The notes under the pieces were generated by a model. It was not told where the DNA came from. It made no database searches and saw only the letters and a program-made list of their open reading frames with translations. The position numbers and the translations under genes were made by a program. Positions 1 through 8,199 of a DNA stretch of 62,643 nt are shown here, piece after piece. Each line of letters begins with the position of its first letter. The stretch's first letter is position 1. Origin of the DNA: Streptomyces sp. PKU-EA00015 (GTDB lineage: Bacteria; Actinomycetota; Actinomycetes; Streptomycetales; Streptomycetaceae); NCBI RefSeq assembly GCF_013387495.1, contig NZ_JABZEE010000059.1, positions 1 through 62,643 of the forward strand, given 5' to 3'.

Positions 1-135
1 ATCGTCCTTCTTCTCACTGCTCGAGGAGGAGGAGTCATCCCAGTCGTCGGCGGTGATCACGGCGTAGGCCGGACCGGAGATCGCGAGGGCCGCCGTGGCA
101 ACGGCCGAGGCGAGCAGGATGCGGGCAGAGCGCAT
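1..135 (-). CDS. Small secreted protein, N-terminal part only
   Basis: Only the first 45 codons are present; the gene runs off the left edge of the window. The ATG at 135 is preceded by a GGAAAGG-type ribosome binding site. The product opens with MRSAR, then a hydrophobic stretch (ILLASAVATAALAISG) ending in PAYA, which reads as a Sec signal peptide with an AxA-like cleavage site near residue 26. The mature part begins VITADDWDDSSSSSSEKKD, an acidic and serine-rich start. I cannot name a family from this fragment; small secreted proteins of this kind are common in Streptomyces. Confidence 0.7.
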   Translation of the reverse strand, partial: MRSARILLASAVATAALAISGPAYAVITADDWDDSSSSSSEKKDD

Positions 136-382
136 GGTGAGCCTTTCCTTTCGCCGCGACTGCGAGGGCCGACACGTCGTCGGCTCGTCTCATCGCAGTG
201 GCGACGTGATTCACCGTCAGCCCATTCGCGGTCGGCCACCACTGGAGAGCCTGGCATCCGGGCGACACCATGGGCCCGAAGAGTGACCCTCGGCGCGAAA
301 TTCACCCGGGGGACTGCACGCCACGCCGAGACCAGGTTTGGCTTGGCGTCACGGCTCAAATGCCGACGTCCCGCCGCTTTCC

Positions 383-1327
383 TCACGTCGCGCGCCGCCC
401 CAGAGCGTCCACCGCGGCGATCACCCGGTCCCAGAATCTGTCGGCGTCCAGACCGACCGCCACCTGCGCGTTCACGGGCCGGCCGGTGTAGCGGTGCAGG
501 TCCACCACGGTCGCCCCCCGCGTGTACCGCCCGCACAGCTCGACGGCCACATGCGCGTCCACGCAGCGCACCGTCGCGGGGTCGATGACGCGGGCCACGG
601 CCACGGGGTCGTGCACCGGCGGCGCGGGGAAGCCCCACAGCCGCCGGTACGTGGACGCGAAATAGGTCAGCAACTCGACGCAGGTCCGCGCCAGTTCGGT
701 GTCCAGGGCCTCCAGGCGGGCCAGTACGGCCGGGGTGGCGAGGGCCTGGTGGGTCACGTTCAGCCCGCACATGGTGACCGGCACACCGCTGGTGAGGACG
801 ATGTCGGCGGCCTCGGGGTCCACGTGGACGTTGAACTCGGCGGCGGGTGTCCGGTTGCCGCGCTCGGTGGAGCCGCCCATGAACACGATCTCGCGGATGT
901 GCGCGGCGACGTCCGGGTACCGGGTGAGCAGCAGCGCCACATTGGTCAGGGGCCCGGTGGGGACGAGGGTGACCGGTTCCGGATGCCCGGTCAGGACGCG
1001 GTGCATCAGCTCCACGGCGTGTTCCGGAACGACGTCCACGGCGGGGGCGGGGAACCGCGGGCCGTCCAGTCCGGAGGCACCGTGCACGTCGTCCGCGACC
1101 GTCAGGGGCTGCACCAGGGGCCTGGCGCAGCCGGCCGCGAGGGGGACGCCGGTGATGCCGGCGACGGTGAAGACCCTGCGGGCGTTCAGCGTGGTCTTCT
1201 CGACGGTCTGGTTGCCGGCGACGGTGGTGACGGCGAGCAGGTCGACCGCCGGGTCGGCTGCGGCGAGCATGAGGGCGATGGCGTCGTCGTGGCCGGGGTC
1301 GCAGTCGATGATGAGGGGGACGGGCAC
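383..1327 (-). CDS. Inosine-uridine preferring nucleoside hydrolase
   Basis: 314 residues, normal for the family, starting at GTG with GAGGAGAG upstream. The N-terminus carries the calcium- and ribose-binding signature DCDPGHDDA (about residues 8-16), and a C-terminal HDP motif near residue 238 supplies the usual His and Asp of the active site. The enzyme should split the N-glycosidic bond of ribonucleosides to give a free base and ribose in the cytoplasm, a salvage function. No signal peptide is seen. It is transcribed alone, towards the small secreted protein gene. Substrate preference cannot be read from the sequence. Confidence 0.93.
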   Translation of the reverse strand: MPVPLIIDCDPGHDDAIALMLAAADPAVDLLAVTTVAGNQTVEKTTLNARRVFTVAGITGVPLAAGCARPLVQPLTVADDVHGASGLDGPRFPAPAVDVVPEHAVELMHRVLTGHPEPVTLVPTGPLTNVALLLTRYPDVAAHIREIVFMGGSTERGNRTPAAEFNVHVDPEAADIVLTSGVPVTMCGLNVTHQALATPAVLARLEALDTELARTCVELLTYFASTYRRLWGFPAPPVHDPVAVARVIDPATVRCVDAHVAVELCGRYTRGATVVDLHRYTGRPVNAQVAVGLDADRFWDRVIAAVDALGRRAT

Positions 1328-1635
1328 GGCTCTCCTCGGCTCGCGGGGGCGTGGACGTCCTCAGTCTCTCCTCACGCGCCGCGCTTCCCGTGCTCCCCCG
1401 TCCGGGACATACCGGCTCCCGACATCACGGCCCGGTCGGGACCGCACGTTGTCGATCTTGTGGCTACTCGCGCCGCGATCCGACCCGCACCTGCCCGCCT
1501 AGGCCTATCGGCCGACAGAACGGGCCGGACGGATTACCCACTTGTAGCGTCGCATTCACGGGCGCCGGACGGCGCCGCATCGACGCTCGCCACATTCACG
1601 GAGGCGGGCCGACAATCGAAAGGGCAGCGGGGCTG
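1328..1635. other. Divergent intergenic region, 308 bp
   Basis: The stretch lies between two divergent genes and so must hold both promoters. I see no open frame with good codon bias and no clear palindrome or riboswitch. An in-frame extension of the downstream serine hydrolase back to 1351 has no ribosome binding site and reads as non-coding. Confidence 0.5.
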
Positions 1636-2640
1636 ATGTTCAGTGAGACGACGTCGAAGGTGACCTCGGGAACGATTTCCGTCGCGGCCGCCCTTGCCTT
1701 CGCCATAGCCGCTTCGGCCCCTTCCCAGAATTCCGCCCCACGTCCGGCTTCGGCTGTTCCTTCCGTTCCCGCCTCGCCACCGGCCCACGCTCCCGCAGCC
1801 TCCCGCGGGACGGGAAATGCGGGAACCGCCGTGCAACGGCTCGAGGGCGAGCCCATCCAGTGCGCTTCCACGAAACCCCGGCTCGCCCAGGCCCTGACCC
1901 GCGACATAACCCGGTCCCTGGCCAGTCGCGACAGCCGGGTCTCGATAGTGCTGTACGACCGGACCACGCGCACTTCCTGCATGTACCGCGCCGACGAACA
2001 CTACGACTCGGCGAGCATTGTCAAACCGATCGTCCTGGGAGCGCTGCTTCACGCCACAGGCGGGGAACTGTCCGCAGAGGAGCAGGATCTCGCCAGGAAA
2101 ATGATTGTGCATTCGGACAACGCATCGACGTATGTGTTGTGGGACATCGTGGGCCCCGAAAACATCCAGGATTTTCTGGACGCCGCCGGAATGACGAACA
2201 CCATCATCGACGAAGCCGGTTTCATGGGCCTGACGCAGGTCACCGCCCGGGACCAGGCCACCCTGCTCGAACTGCTCACCGGCGAGGACGATGCGGTCCT
2301 GGGCGAGGAGGAGCGCGCCTACATCCTCGGACTCATGCACGATGTGCAGGAGGATCAGCGCTGGGGAGCGCCCGCCGGGGCGCCCGCGGACGCTGCCGTC
2401 CAGGTCAAGAACGGATGGCTTCAGCGTTCCGACAAGAACCTCAAGGACCCCCGGGACCGCGGGGACTGGAAGGTCAACAGCATGAGCGCGCTCACCGGGC
2501 GGGCCTACGACTACGGCCTGGTGGTCCTGACCGAGAACAACCGGGTCCCCGAGGACCCGGATGCGGGGTGGGCCTACGGCATGGACACGATCGAGGGCGT
2601 GGCGAAGGCCGTCCACCGGAACCTGTACCCCGGGCGGTGA
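1636..2640 (+). CDS. Secreted serine hydrolase of the class A beta-lactamase fold
   Basis: 334 residues from the ATG at 1636, where a signal-like hydrophobic segment (VAAALAFAIAASA) follows a short polar start; the open frame begins further upstream, but that part looks non-coding. Motifs in order: SIVK (about 126-129, catalytic SxxK), SDN (about 160-162) and VKNG (about 257-260, in place of KTG). This is the motif order of class A beta-lactamases and related DD-peptidase-like hydrolases. The linker before residue 70 is rich in Ala, Pro and Ser, as in many exported actinomycete proteins. The usual ExxLN omega-loop motif is not obvious, so beta-lactamase activity is uncertain and a cell-wall role is equally possible. 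Confidence 0.85.
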   Translation: MFSETTSKVTSGTISVAAALAFAIAASAPSQNSAPRPASAVPSVPASPPAHAPAASRGTGNAGTAVQRLEGEPIQCASTKPRLAQALTRDITRSLASRDSRVSIVLYDRTTRTSCMYRADEHYDSASIVKPIVLGALLHATGGELSAEEQDLARKMIVHSDNASTYVLWDIVGPENIQDFLDAAGMTNTIIDEAGFMGLTQVTARDQATLLELLTGEDDAVLGEEERAYILGLMHDVQEDQRWGAPAGAPADAAVQVKNGWLQRSDKNLKDPRDRGDWKVNSMSALTGRAYDYGLVVLTENNRVPEDPDAGWAYGMDTIEGVAKAVHRNLYPGR

Positions 2641-2985
2641 GGCAGCGGGCGCCTCGGCGTCGCGGCTCGACGTGTTGGGAAACCGCCGAGGGGCGCTGAG
2701 GCTCCGCGCTCGGCGCCCTGGCGTCCTTGTCCCCCGCCCGCACAGAGGACTGATGGTCATTGCTCCACGTCCCTGGCCAATTGGGAGGAAGTGGAAGAGC
2801 ATTCCCCTGAGGGGGTTCCCACCCTTCGTCAGACGTGCCGGCAGGCACCGGACAGGAAGGGGCGGTACGCGACATGCCTGTGCGTCAGGCTCACCATGAG
2901 CACCTGATGCAGAGCCGGTGAGCCTCCCGACCTGGTCGGGCTACGATCGATCGCCGCGGACGCGCCGAGATGGGAGAGAGCCACC
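2641..2985. other. Intergenic region, 345 bp
   Basis: No convincing gene. The first part holds an imperfect GC-rich hairpin (AGGGGCGC, 16 nt, then GCGCCCT, roughly 2690-2722) that may end transcription of the serine hydrolase. The second part must hold the plsC promoter; a TACGAT hexamer near 2941 could be its -10, but I see no good -35. Confidence 0.4.
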
Positions 2986-3699
2986 GTGTTCTACTACGTG
3001 CTCAAGTACGTCCTTCTGGGGCCGCTGCTGCGGCTGCTGTTCCGCCCCAGGATCGAGGGACTTGAGCACATCCCCGCCGAGGGTGCGGCGATCGTCGCCG
3101 GGAACCATCTGTCGTTCTCCGACCACTTCCTGATGCCCGCGATCCTCAAGCGGCGCATCACCTTCCTGGCGAAGGCCGAGTACTTCACCGGGCCGGGCCT
3201 CAAGGGCCGGCTGACCGCCACGTTCTTCCGCAGCGCCGGCCAGATCCCGGTGGACCGATCCGGCAAGGAGGCCGGGCAGGCGGCCATCCGTGAGGGCCTC
3301 GGGGTGTTGAGCAAGGGTGAGTTGCTGGGCATCTACCCGGAGGGCACCCGTTCGCACGACGGCAGGCTCTACAAGGGCAAGGTGGGTGTCGCGGTCATGG
3401 CGCTCAAGGCCGGTGTGCCGGTGGTGCCGTGCGCGATGGTGGGCACGTTCGAGATCCAGCCGCCGGGCCAGGTGCTCCCGAAGATCAAGCGGGTCACGGT
3501 CCGGTTCGGCGAGCCGCTGGACTTCTCGCGGTACGCGGGCATGGAGAGTGAGAAGGCGGCGATCCGGGCGGTCACCGACGAGATCATGTACGCCATCCTC
3601 GAACTGTCCGGCCAGGAGTACGTGGACCGGTACGCGGCCGAGGTCAAGGCGGAGCAGCAGGAGCAGCCGAAACGGTTCCCGGCGCGGCGCAAGCGCTAG
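2986..3699 (+). CDS. 1-acyl-sn-glycerol-3-phosphate acyltransferase (PlsC/LPLAT family)
   Basis: 237 residues from a GTG with GGGAGAG upstream. The acyltransferase motif HX4D appears as HLSFSD (His about 41, Asp about 46), and the lysophosphatidate-binding YPEGTRS motif lies near residue 118. The N-terminus (VLKYVLLGPLLRLLF) is hydrophobic, as expected for a membrane-associated acyltransferase. The enzyme should transfer an acyl chain to lysophosphatidic acid in phospholipid synthesis. Its TAG stop codon forms part of a CTAG tetranucleotide that was the insertion target of the adjacent 200 bp element; because the target was duplicated, the coding sequence survived intact. Confidence 0.92.
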   Translation: MFYYVLKYVLLGPLLRLLFRPRIEGLEHIPAEGAAIVAGNHLSFSDHFLMPAILKRRITFLAKAEYFTGPGLKGRLTATFFRSAGQIPVDRSGKEAGQAAIREGLGVLSKGELLGIYPEGTRSHDGRLYKGKVGVAVMALKAGVPVVPCAMVGTFEIQPPGQVLPKIKRVTVRFGEPLDFSRYAGMESEKAAIRAVTDEIMYAILELSGQEYVDRYAAEVKAEQQEQPKRFPARRKR

Positions 3700-3895
3700 G
3701 GTCTTTCGTTTGGATCAGGCCGGATCAGTGAGTGGGGGTCCCCCCACGCCCGCAGGGCGTAGGGGGAGGGTCTGGTGCGTGCGATCGCAAGGCGGAGGAG
3801 GGAGACAATGGCGGAGCCATGGCGACCGACGACAACGCGGCGAGCGTGCGTGCCAGGGCCCGCGAGCCCGGCATGATCCAAACGAGAGGCCCTAG
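3696..3895. repeat. MITE-like element with 25 bp terminal inverted repeats
   Basis: A 200 bp stretch bounded by CTAG at each end (3696-3699 and 3892-3895). The left end (3696-3720) and the reverse complement of the right end (3871-3895) match at 22 of 25 positions, with the shared core TCGTTTGGATCA. It carries no plausible gene. Such short non-coding elements with long inverted repeats and a CTAG target are typical MITEs, mobilised in trans by a transposase of an IS with matching ends. The interior has further small inverted repeats (GGGGGTCCCCCC near 3735). From memory, similar sequences recur in Streptomyces genomes; I could not check this. Confidence 0.8.
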
Positions 3896-4845
3896 ATGTG
3901 CTGACCGGACAGGTTGGTGACGCGGCTGGCTGGTGTTTGGCCGCTGATGCCGGTGTGGGGTCGGTGGTAGTTGTACCAGTCCAGCCAGTCGGGAAACGCT
4001 GCCTGCCGCTCGGCATCTGTGGTGTAGGGCCGCTGGTAGGCCCATTCCTCGAGCAGGGTGCGGTGGAAGCGTTCGACCTTGCCGTTCGTCTGAGGCCTCC
4101 AGGGCCGTGTCCAGCGAGGGCTGATGCCCAGCTGGTGGCAGGTCTGCCGCCAGGTGTTCTTGGAGTAGGCCCAGGCGTTGTCGGTCAGGACCCGTTCGAC
4201 GGTGATGCCCTGGGCGGCGAACCAGGCGGTGGCACGGGTGAGGAAGCCGGCGCAGGTCGGGGCGGTCTCGTCGGGCAGGTCTTCGGTGTAGGCCAGGCGG
4301 GAGTGGTCGTCCAGGGCGGTGTGCAGGTAGGCGTAGCCGGTCCCGGTCCGGTTGCGGCGGCCTTCGGCACGGCCCTGGGTGCGGTGCCCGCCGCCGTCGG
4401 GGATGCGGCCGAGCTTCTTGACGTCGATGTGCACCAGTTCGCCGGGCCGGGAGCGTTCGTAGCGGCGTACGGGTTCGCCGGTGGCCCGGTCGCACGCGGC
4501 CAGAACGGGCAGCTGGTGCCGGGCCAGGATGCGTTGCGCGGTGGAGGCGGCGATGCCGCATCGAGCGGCCAGACGGACCGGTCCGATCCGGTGTTCGCGG
4601 CGCAGGCGCACTACCTGGGTCTCGATCGCGGGCGGGGTGCGGCGTGGCTGGTGGTGCGGGCGGCTGGAGCGGTCGTGCAGGCCCTCGGCGCCCCACTGCC
4701 GGTAACGGCCGGCCCATCGGGCGGCGGTGGTGTGACTGACCTGGAAGCGTTCCGCGGCCCGTCGCAAAGGCCAGCCGTCGTCCACGACACACCGGGCCAG
4801 ACGCAGCCTGCCGGTCGGCGTCAGCGGGGCATTACGGTGGGACAC
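3892..4845 (-). CDS. IS481-family transposase (DDE, rve integrase core)
   Basis: 317 residues from the GTG at 4845 (VSHRNAPLT), chosen because CAGGAGG sits just upstream and IS481 transposases usually start this way; an ATG at 4884 is less likely. An N-terminal helix-turn-helix region (about residues 10-60) precedes a DDE catalytic core: Asp in HIDVKK (about 138), Asp in LTDN (about 221) and Glu in GKVERFHR (about 258), with the 35-40 residue spacing expected between the last two. The C-terminus has YNYHRPH. The stop codon TAG is formed by the CTAG target itself, so the element borrows its stop from the insertion site. The reading frame is intact and it may be active. Confidence 0.93.
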   Translation of the reverse strand: MSHRNAPLTPTGRLRLARCVVDDGWPLRRAAERFQVSHTTAARWAGRYRQWGAEGLHDRSSRPHHQPRRTPPAIETQVVRLRREHRIGPVRLAARCGIAASTAQRILARHQLPVLAACDRATGEPVRRYERSRPGELVHIDVKKLGRIPDGGGHRTQGRAEGRRNRTGTGYAYLHTALDDHSRLAYTEDLPDETAPTCAGFLTRATAWFAAQGITVERVLTDNAWAYSKNTWRQTCHQLGISPRWTRPWRPQTNGKVERFHRTLLEEWAYQRPYTTDAERQAAFPDWLDWYNYHRPHTGISGQTPASRVTNLSGQHI

Positions 4846-4954
4846 GAGGGCCTCCTGCGGTCGGGCGTAGATGTCGCAATCCACACCGAACCCAGAAGGC
4901 CCTCACCTGTTCAAGCACCCAGCAGGCGTGTCACCAACGTCCCGGGACAGCACA
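3897..4954 (-). mobile_element. IS481-family insertion sequence
   Basis: About 1.06 kb with one transposase gene. The ends read TGTGCTG inward from both sides; counted from CTAG, the first 33 bases of each end match at about 26 positions, including GTTGGTGAC. The element is flanked on both sides by CCTAGA (3891-3896 and 4955-4960). This fits the NCTAGN target duplication known for IS481. The left CTAG is at the same time the right terminus of the adjacent MITE-like element, so the two insertions are nested or abutting. The element looks complete. Confidence 0.9.
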
Positions 4955-4981
4955 CCTAGACCCGCTCCGGGCCGTGCGGCA

Positions 4982-5012
4982 GGAGGGGCGGCCGGTGTCC
5001 GGCCGCCCCTCC
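4982..5012 (-). terminator. Terminator after tap
   Basis: A perfect 14 bp stem (left arm GGAGGGGCGGCCGG at 4982-4995) with a 3 nt loop, followed on the right by its complement to 5012. It lies 19 bp beyond the stop of the aminopeptidase gene, and before the insertions it would have served the convergent plsC gene too. Confidence 0.8.
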
Positions 5013-5030
5013 CGTTCGTCCGTGTCCTTG

Positions 5031-6608
5031 CTACGGCTTCGGCGTGGCGTGCGGCTCGCACGTCACGTCGCTGCTGTCCAGCTCGCCGCTGAGCAGGTAC
5101 GCGTCGACCCGGTTGTTGACGCACGGGTTGACCAGGCTGGTCACACCGTGGGACCCGGCGTCCTTCTCGACGATCAGGCGCGAGCCCTTGAGCCGCTCGT
5201 GCAGCTCGACGGCGCCTTCGAAGGGCGTCGCGGCGTCACGGGTGGCCTGCACGATGAGCACGGGCGGCAGGCCCTTGCGGGTGCGCACCTCGACCGGGGT
5301 CTGCTGCTTGACGGACCAGGTCGCGCACGGCAGGTTCATCCAGGCGTTGGCCCACGTCATGAAGGGGTGGTCCCGGTGGAGCCGGGTGTTGTCGCGGTCC
5401 CACTTCTTCCAGCTGGTGGGCCACTTGGCGTCCGCGCACTCCACGGCGGTGTAGACCGCGTTGCCGTTCTCCGAGCTGATGTTGCCCGCGGTGTCCGACA
5501 GGTCGGGCGCGGCGGCGTCGACCAGTGCCTGGGTGTCACCGGCGAGGTACTTGCTCCACGTGCGGGCGACGGGCACCCAGGCGGAGTCGTAGTACGGGGC
5601 GCTCTGGAAGAAGCCGATGAGTTCGGCCGGGCCGACGACCCCGCCGATCGGGTTCGCCTTCGCGGCGGCCCGCAGCTTCACCCACTGGGCCTCGACCTTC
5701 TCGGGGGTTTCGCCGATGTGGAAGGCGGCGTCGTTCTTCGCGACCCAGGCCTTCCAGTCGTCCCAGCGCGTCTGGAACGCGACGTCCTGGTCCAGGTTGG
5801 CCTGGTACCAGATCTTCTCCCGGGACGGGTTGACGACGCTGTCGACGACCATCCGGCGGACGTGGCCGGGGAACAGGGTGGCGTACACCGCGCCCAGGTA
5901 GGTGCCGTAGGAGACGCCCAGGTAGTTGAGCTTCTTCTCACCGAGTGCGGCCCGGATGACGTCCAGGTCGCGCGCGGTGTTCGGCGTGGTCATGTGCGGC
6001 AGCATCCAGCCGCTGCGCTCGGCGCAGCCGTCCGCGTACTCGGCGGCGAGCTTGCGCTGGGCGAGCTTGTCGGCCTCGCTGTCGGGCACCGGGTCGGGCT
6101 TGGGCGCCTTGACGAACTCCTGCGGGTCGACGCACGAGATGGGCGTGGAGTGGCCGACGCCGCGCGGGTCGAAGCCGACGAAGTCGTACGCCTTCGCGGT
6201 CTTGGCCCACAACGGGTTCTTGCCGGTGACGCGGACCGGGAAGCGCATGCCCGAGCCGCCGGGACCGCCCGGGTTGTAGACGAGTGCGCCCTGGCGCTCG
6301 TCCTTGGCGCCGGTGTTGCCGATACGGTCGACGGCCAGCCTGATCTGCCTGCCGTCGGGCCGGCTGTAGTCGAGGGGTACGGTCACCCATCCGCACTGGA
6401 TGGGCTTGGCGAGCCCCCAGTCCTCGGGACAGTCCGCCCAGTCGATTCCTCGCTCCGCCGCCCGCTCGGCGGCGATCCGCGCGCCGCGGGCCTCGGACCA
6501 ACCGTGGTCACGGCTGTCGGCGTTCGCCGCCGGTGCCGCGATGGCACCGGCCATGAGCGTGCCCGCTATCAGAGTGCCGGCCGAGCCGAGCACTGCTGTG
6601 CGTCTCAC
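5031..6608 (-). CDS. tap: Secreted tripeptidyl aminopeptidase, alpha/beta hydrolase (S33)
   Basis: 525 residues from a GTG with GGGGGAGG upstream. A signal peptide (AVLGSAGTLIAGTLMAGAIA, then APAANA) covers about the first 30 residues. The alpha/beta hydrolase core shows NPGGPGGSG (oxyanion region), the nucleophile elbow GVSYG (Ser about 231), Asp in ATRDAATP (about 458) and His in GSHGVT (about 486). Length and sequence closely resemble the Streptomyces lividans Tap enzyme as I remember it, which removes tripeptides from protein N-termini outside the cell. In S. coelicolor, tap likewise lies next to ureD, and the same order is seen here. It is transcribed alone, with a terminator directly downstream. 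Confidence 0.93.
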   Translation of the reverse strand: MRRTAVLGSAGTLIAGTLMAGAIAAPAANADSRDHGWSEARGARIAAERAAERGIDWADCPEDWGLAKPIQCGWVTVPLDYSRPDGRQIRLAVDRIGNTGAKDERQGALVYNPGGPGGSGMRFPVRVTGKNPLWAKTAKAYDFVGFDPRGVGHSTPISCVDPQEFVKAPKPDPVPDSEADKLAQRKLAAEYADGCAERSGWMLPHMTTPNTARDLDVIRAALGEKKLNYLGVSYGTYLGAVYATLFPGHVRRMVVDSVVNPSREKIWYQANLDQDVAFQTRWDDWKAWVAKNDAAFHIGETPEKVEAQWVKLRAAAKANPIGGVVGPAELIGFFQSAPYYDSAWVPVARTWSKYLAGDTQALVDAAAPDLSDTAGNISSENGNAVYTAVECADAKWPTSWKKWDRDNTRLHRDHPFMTWANAWMNLPCATWSVKQQTPVEVRTRKGLPPVLIVQATRDAATPFEGAVELHERLKGSRLIVEKDAGSHGVTSLVNPCVNNRVDAYLLSGELDSSDVTCEPHATPKP

Positions 6609-6730
6609 GTGGAAACCTCCCCCTGCTGCTGTTGTCGTAAGGCTCCGGGGGATCCTTTCGCCAACGGGGCAGCGGGGACAGTCCGTACAGGTGTTCTTTA
6701 CCGAACCAATAACCGGTGAACGGTTTCCGC

Positions 6731-7480
6731 TCAGCGGTGCAGATCCGGGGCGGCCACGGCCAGACCGTCGTCGAGCAGCCGCCTCAGGGCGCGCCCGTCG
6801 TCGGCAACGGCCGTGACGAGAACGGCGGGTCCGGCCAGGGGTGCGAGTGCGGCGGTCGGTCCGAGCAGAAGCGGTTCACGCGGTTTGTCGGCGTATGCCG
6901 GGTCCACGACGAGGAGTTGGCCGACGGCCCGGTGCCCGGCGAGAACGGCCGGGCCGTCCCAGCCGCCGGGCGCGCCGGGACCGCAGGCGAGTTCCGTGTC
7001 GAGCAGGAGGCGGCCGGAGCGGTGGACGGTGAGACGCGTCACGAGCGTGCCCGGCTCCTCGCCGTGGCGGCCGAGGATCTGCTCCTCGCGCAGCACCAGC
7101 CGTGCGCCGGGGGCGAGTTCGACGCGGGTGCGCTGGTGCAGGATGCTCCCCCTGGCCGCGACGAGCTGCTCGGGCATCCAGTGCAGTACGGCGTCCTCCC
7201 CCGCCTTCAGGGTCACGTCGTAGCGGGCGTGCTCGCCGGTGGGTCCGGGCAGCGCGATGGTCGCGGCGGCGGAGTCCACGGTGAGCCGGGCCCCCTCGCG
7301 CACCTCGGCCTCGATGGCGAGCCGGTCCCCGCCGAGCGGCGCGCTCATCGCGCCGACGACGGTGACCTTGCTGCCCGGACCGGTGGCGCGGGTACGGCGC
7401 AGGGCGAGCGGCCCGTCGCTGACGAGGACGGGCAGACCGGTACGGTCGGCGACGATACGGGCTCTGGCCTCGATACTCAT
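6731..7480 (-). CDS. ureD: Urease accessory protein UreD
   Basis: 249 residues, last gene of the urease operon. UreD, with UreF and UreG, forms the complex that delivers nickel and allows carbamylation of the UreC active-site lysine. The family is poorly conserved at the sequence level; support comes from the position after ureG, the length, the beta-rich pattern, and segments such as LTVDSAAATIALPG and LHWMPEQLVAARG, which match the usual UreD core (LxTxAAxKxxxG; WxPExxIxxxxA). It follows ureG by 9 bp, so it is probably cotranscribed. Confidence 0.9.
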   Translation of the reverse strand: MSIEARARIVADRTGLPVLVSDGPLALRRTRATGPGSKVTVVGAMSAPLGGDRLAIEAEVREGARLTVDSAAATIALPGPTGEHARYDVTLKAGEDAVLHWMPEQLVAARGSILHQRTRVELAPGARLVLREEQILGRHGEEPGTLVTRLTVHRSGRLLLDTELACGPGAPGGWDGPAVLAGHRAVGQLLVVDPAYADKPREPLLLGPTAALAPLAGPAVLVTAVADDGRALRRLLDDGLAVAAPDLHR

Positions 7481-7489
7481 CCGGCGTGC

Positions 7490-8173
7490 TCAGGCGGTCC
7501 AGGCGGCCAGCCGCGCCCGCACCCAGTCGGCGACCGGGCGGACGCCGTCGCCCTCGCGCAACGAGGTGAACGCGACGGGCAGTTCGCCGCGCTGCTCCTT
7601 GGCGTCGCGGGCCATGCGCGCGAGGTCGGAGCCGACGTACGGCGCGAGGTCGGTCTTGTTGACGACGAGCAGGTCGGCGGTGGTGACGCCGGGGCCGCCC
7701 TTGCGCGGGATGTCGTCACCCCCGGCGACGTCGATCACGAAGATCTGGGCGTCGACGAGCCCTTTGGAGAAGGTGGCGGTGAGATTGTCGCCGCCGGACT
7801 CGACGAGGACGAGGTCGAGCGGGCCGACGCTGTCCTCCAGGTCCTCGACCGCTTCGAGGTTGGCGGAGATGTCGTCGCGGATCGCGGTGTGCGGGCAGGC
7901 TCCTGTCTCGACGGCCTGGATGCGTTCGGGCGGCAGCACGGCGTTGCGCAGCAGGAACTCGGCGTCCTCGCGCGTGTAGATGTCGTTGGTGACGACCGCG
8001 ATGGAGAACTGGTCGCGCAGGGCGGTGCACAGCGCGGCGACGGTGGCGGTCTTGCCGGAGCCGACCGGCCCGCCGAGCCCGATCCGCAGGGCCCGCCGTG
8101 TGCCGTCGGGACGCACGGCATCAGCGCCGACGGCGGATGCGCCGGCCTCGTCATGGCTGTGATCGAGATGCAT
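7490..8173 (-). CDS. ureG: Urease accessory GTPase UreG
   Basis: 227 residues from the ATG at 8173 (MHLDHSHDEAG); the frame stays open further upstream, but that part is antisense-type noise over ureF. Motifs: P-loop GPVGSGKT near residue 35, a CPH metal-binding motif in ETGACPHTAIRDD, ESGGDN, and NKTD for guanine recognition. It hydrolyses GTP while passing nickel to apo-urease. The N-terminal HxH-rich tail is short compared with UreG proteins that carry long His stretches. It lies between ureF and ureD in the operon. Confidence 0.96.
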   Translation of the reverse strand: MHLDHSHDEAGASAVGADAVRPDGTRRALRIGLGGPVGSGKTATVAALCTALRDQFSIAVVTNDIYTREDAEFLLRNAVLPPERIQAVETGACPHTAIRDDISANLEAVEDLEDSVGPLDLVLVESGGDNLTATFSKGLVDAQIFVIDVAGGDDIPRKGGPGVTTADLLVVNKTDLAPYVGSDLARMARDAKEQRGELPVAFTSLREGDGVRPVADWVRARLAAWTA

Positions 8174-8199
8174 GGGGTGCGGCTCCTTGGTGCGGGCGT

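Noticed and set aside
338..1636. Plus-strand frame antisense to the nucleoside hydrolase
   Set aside because: His/Gly/Val-rich translation without motifs; the minus strand carries a clear nucleoside hydrolase.
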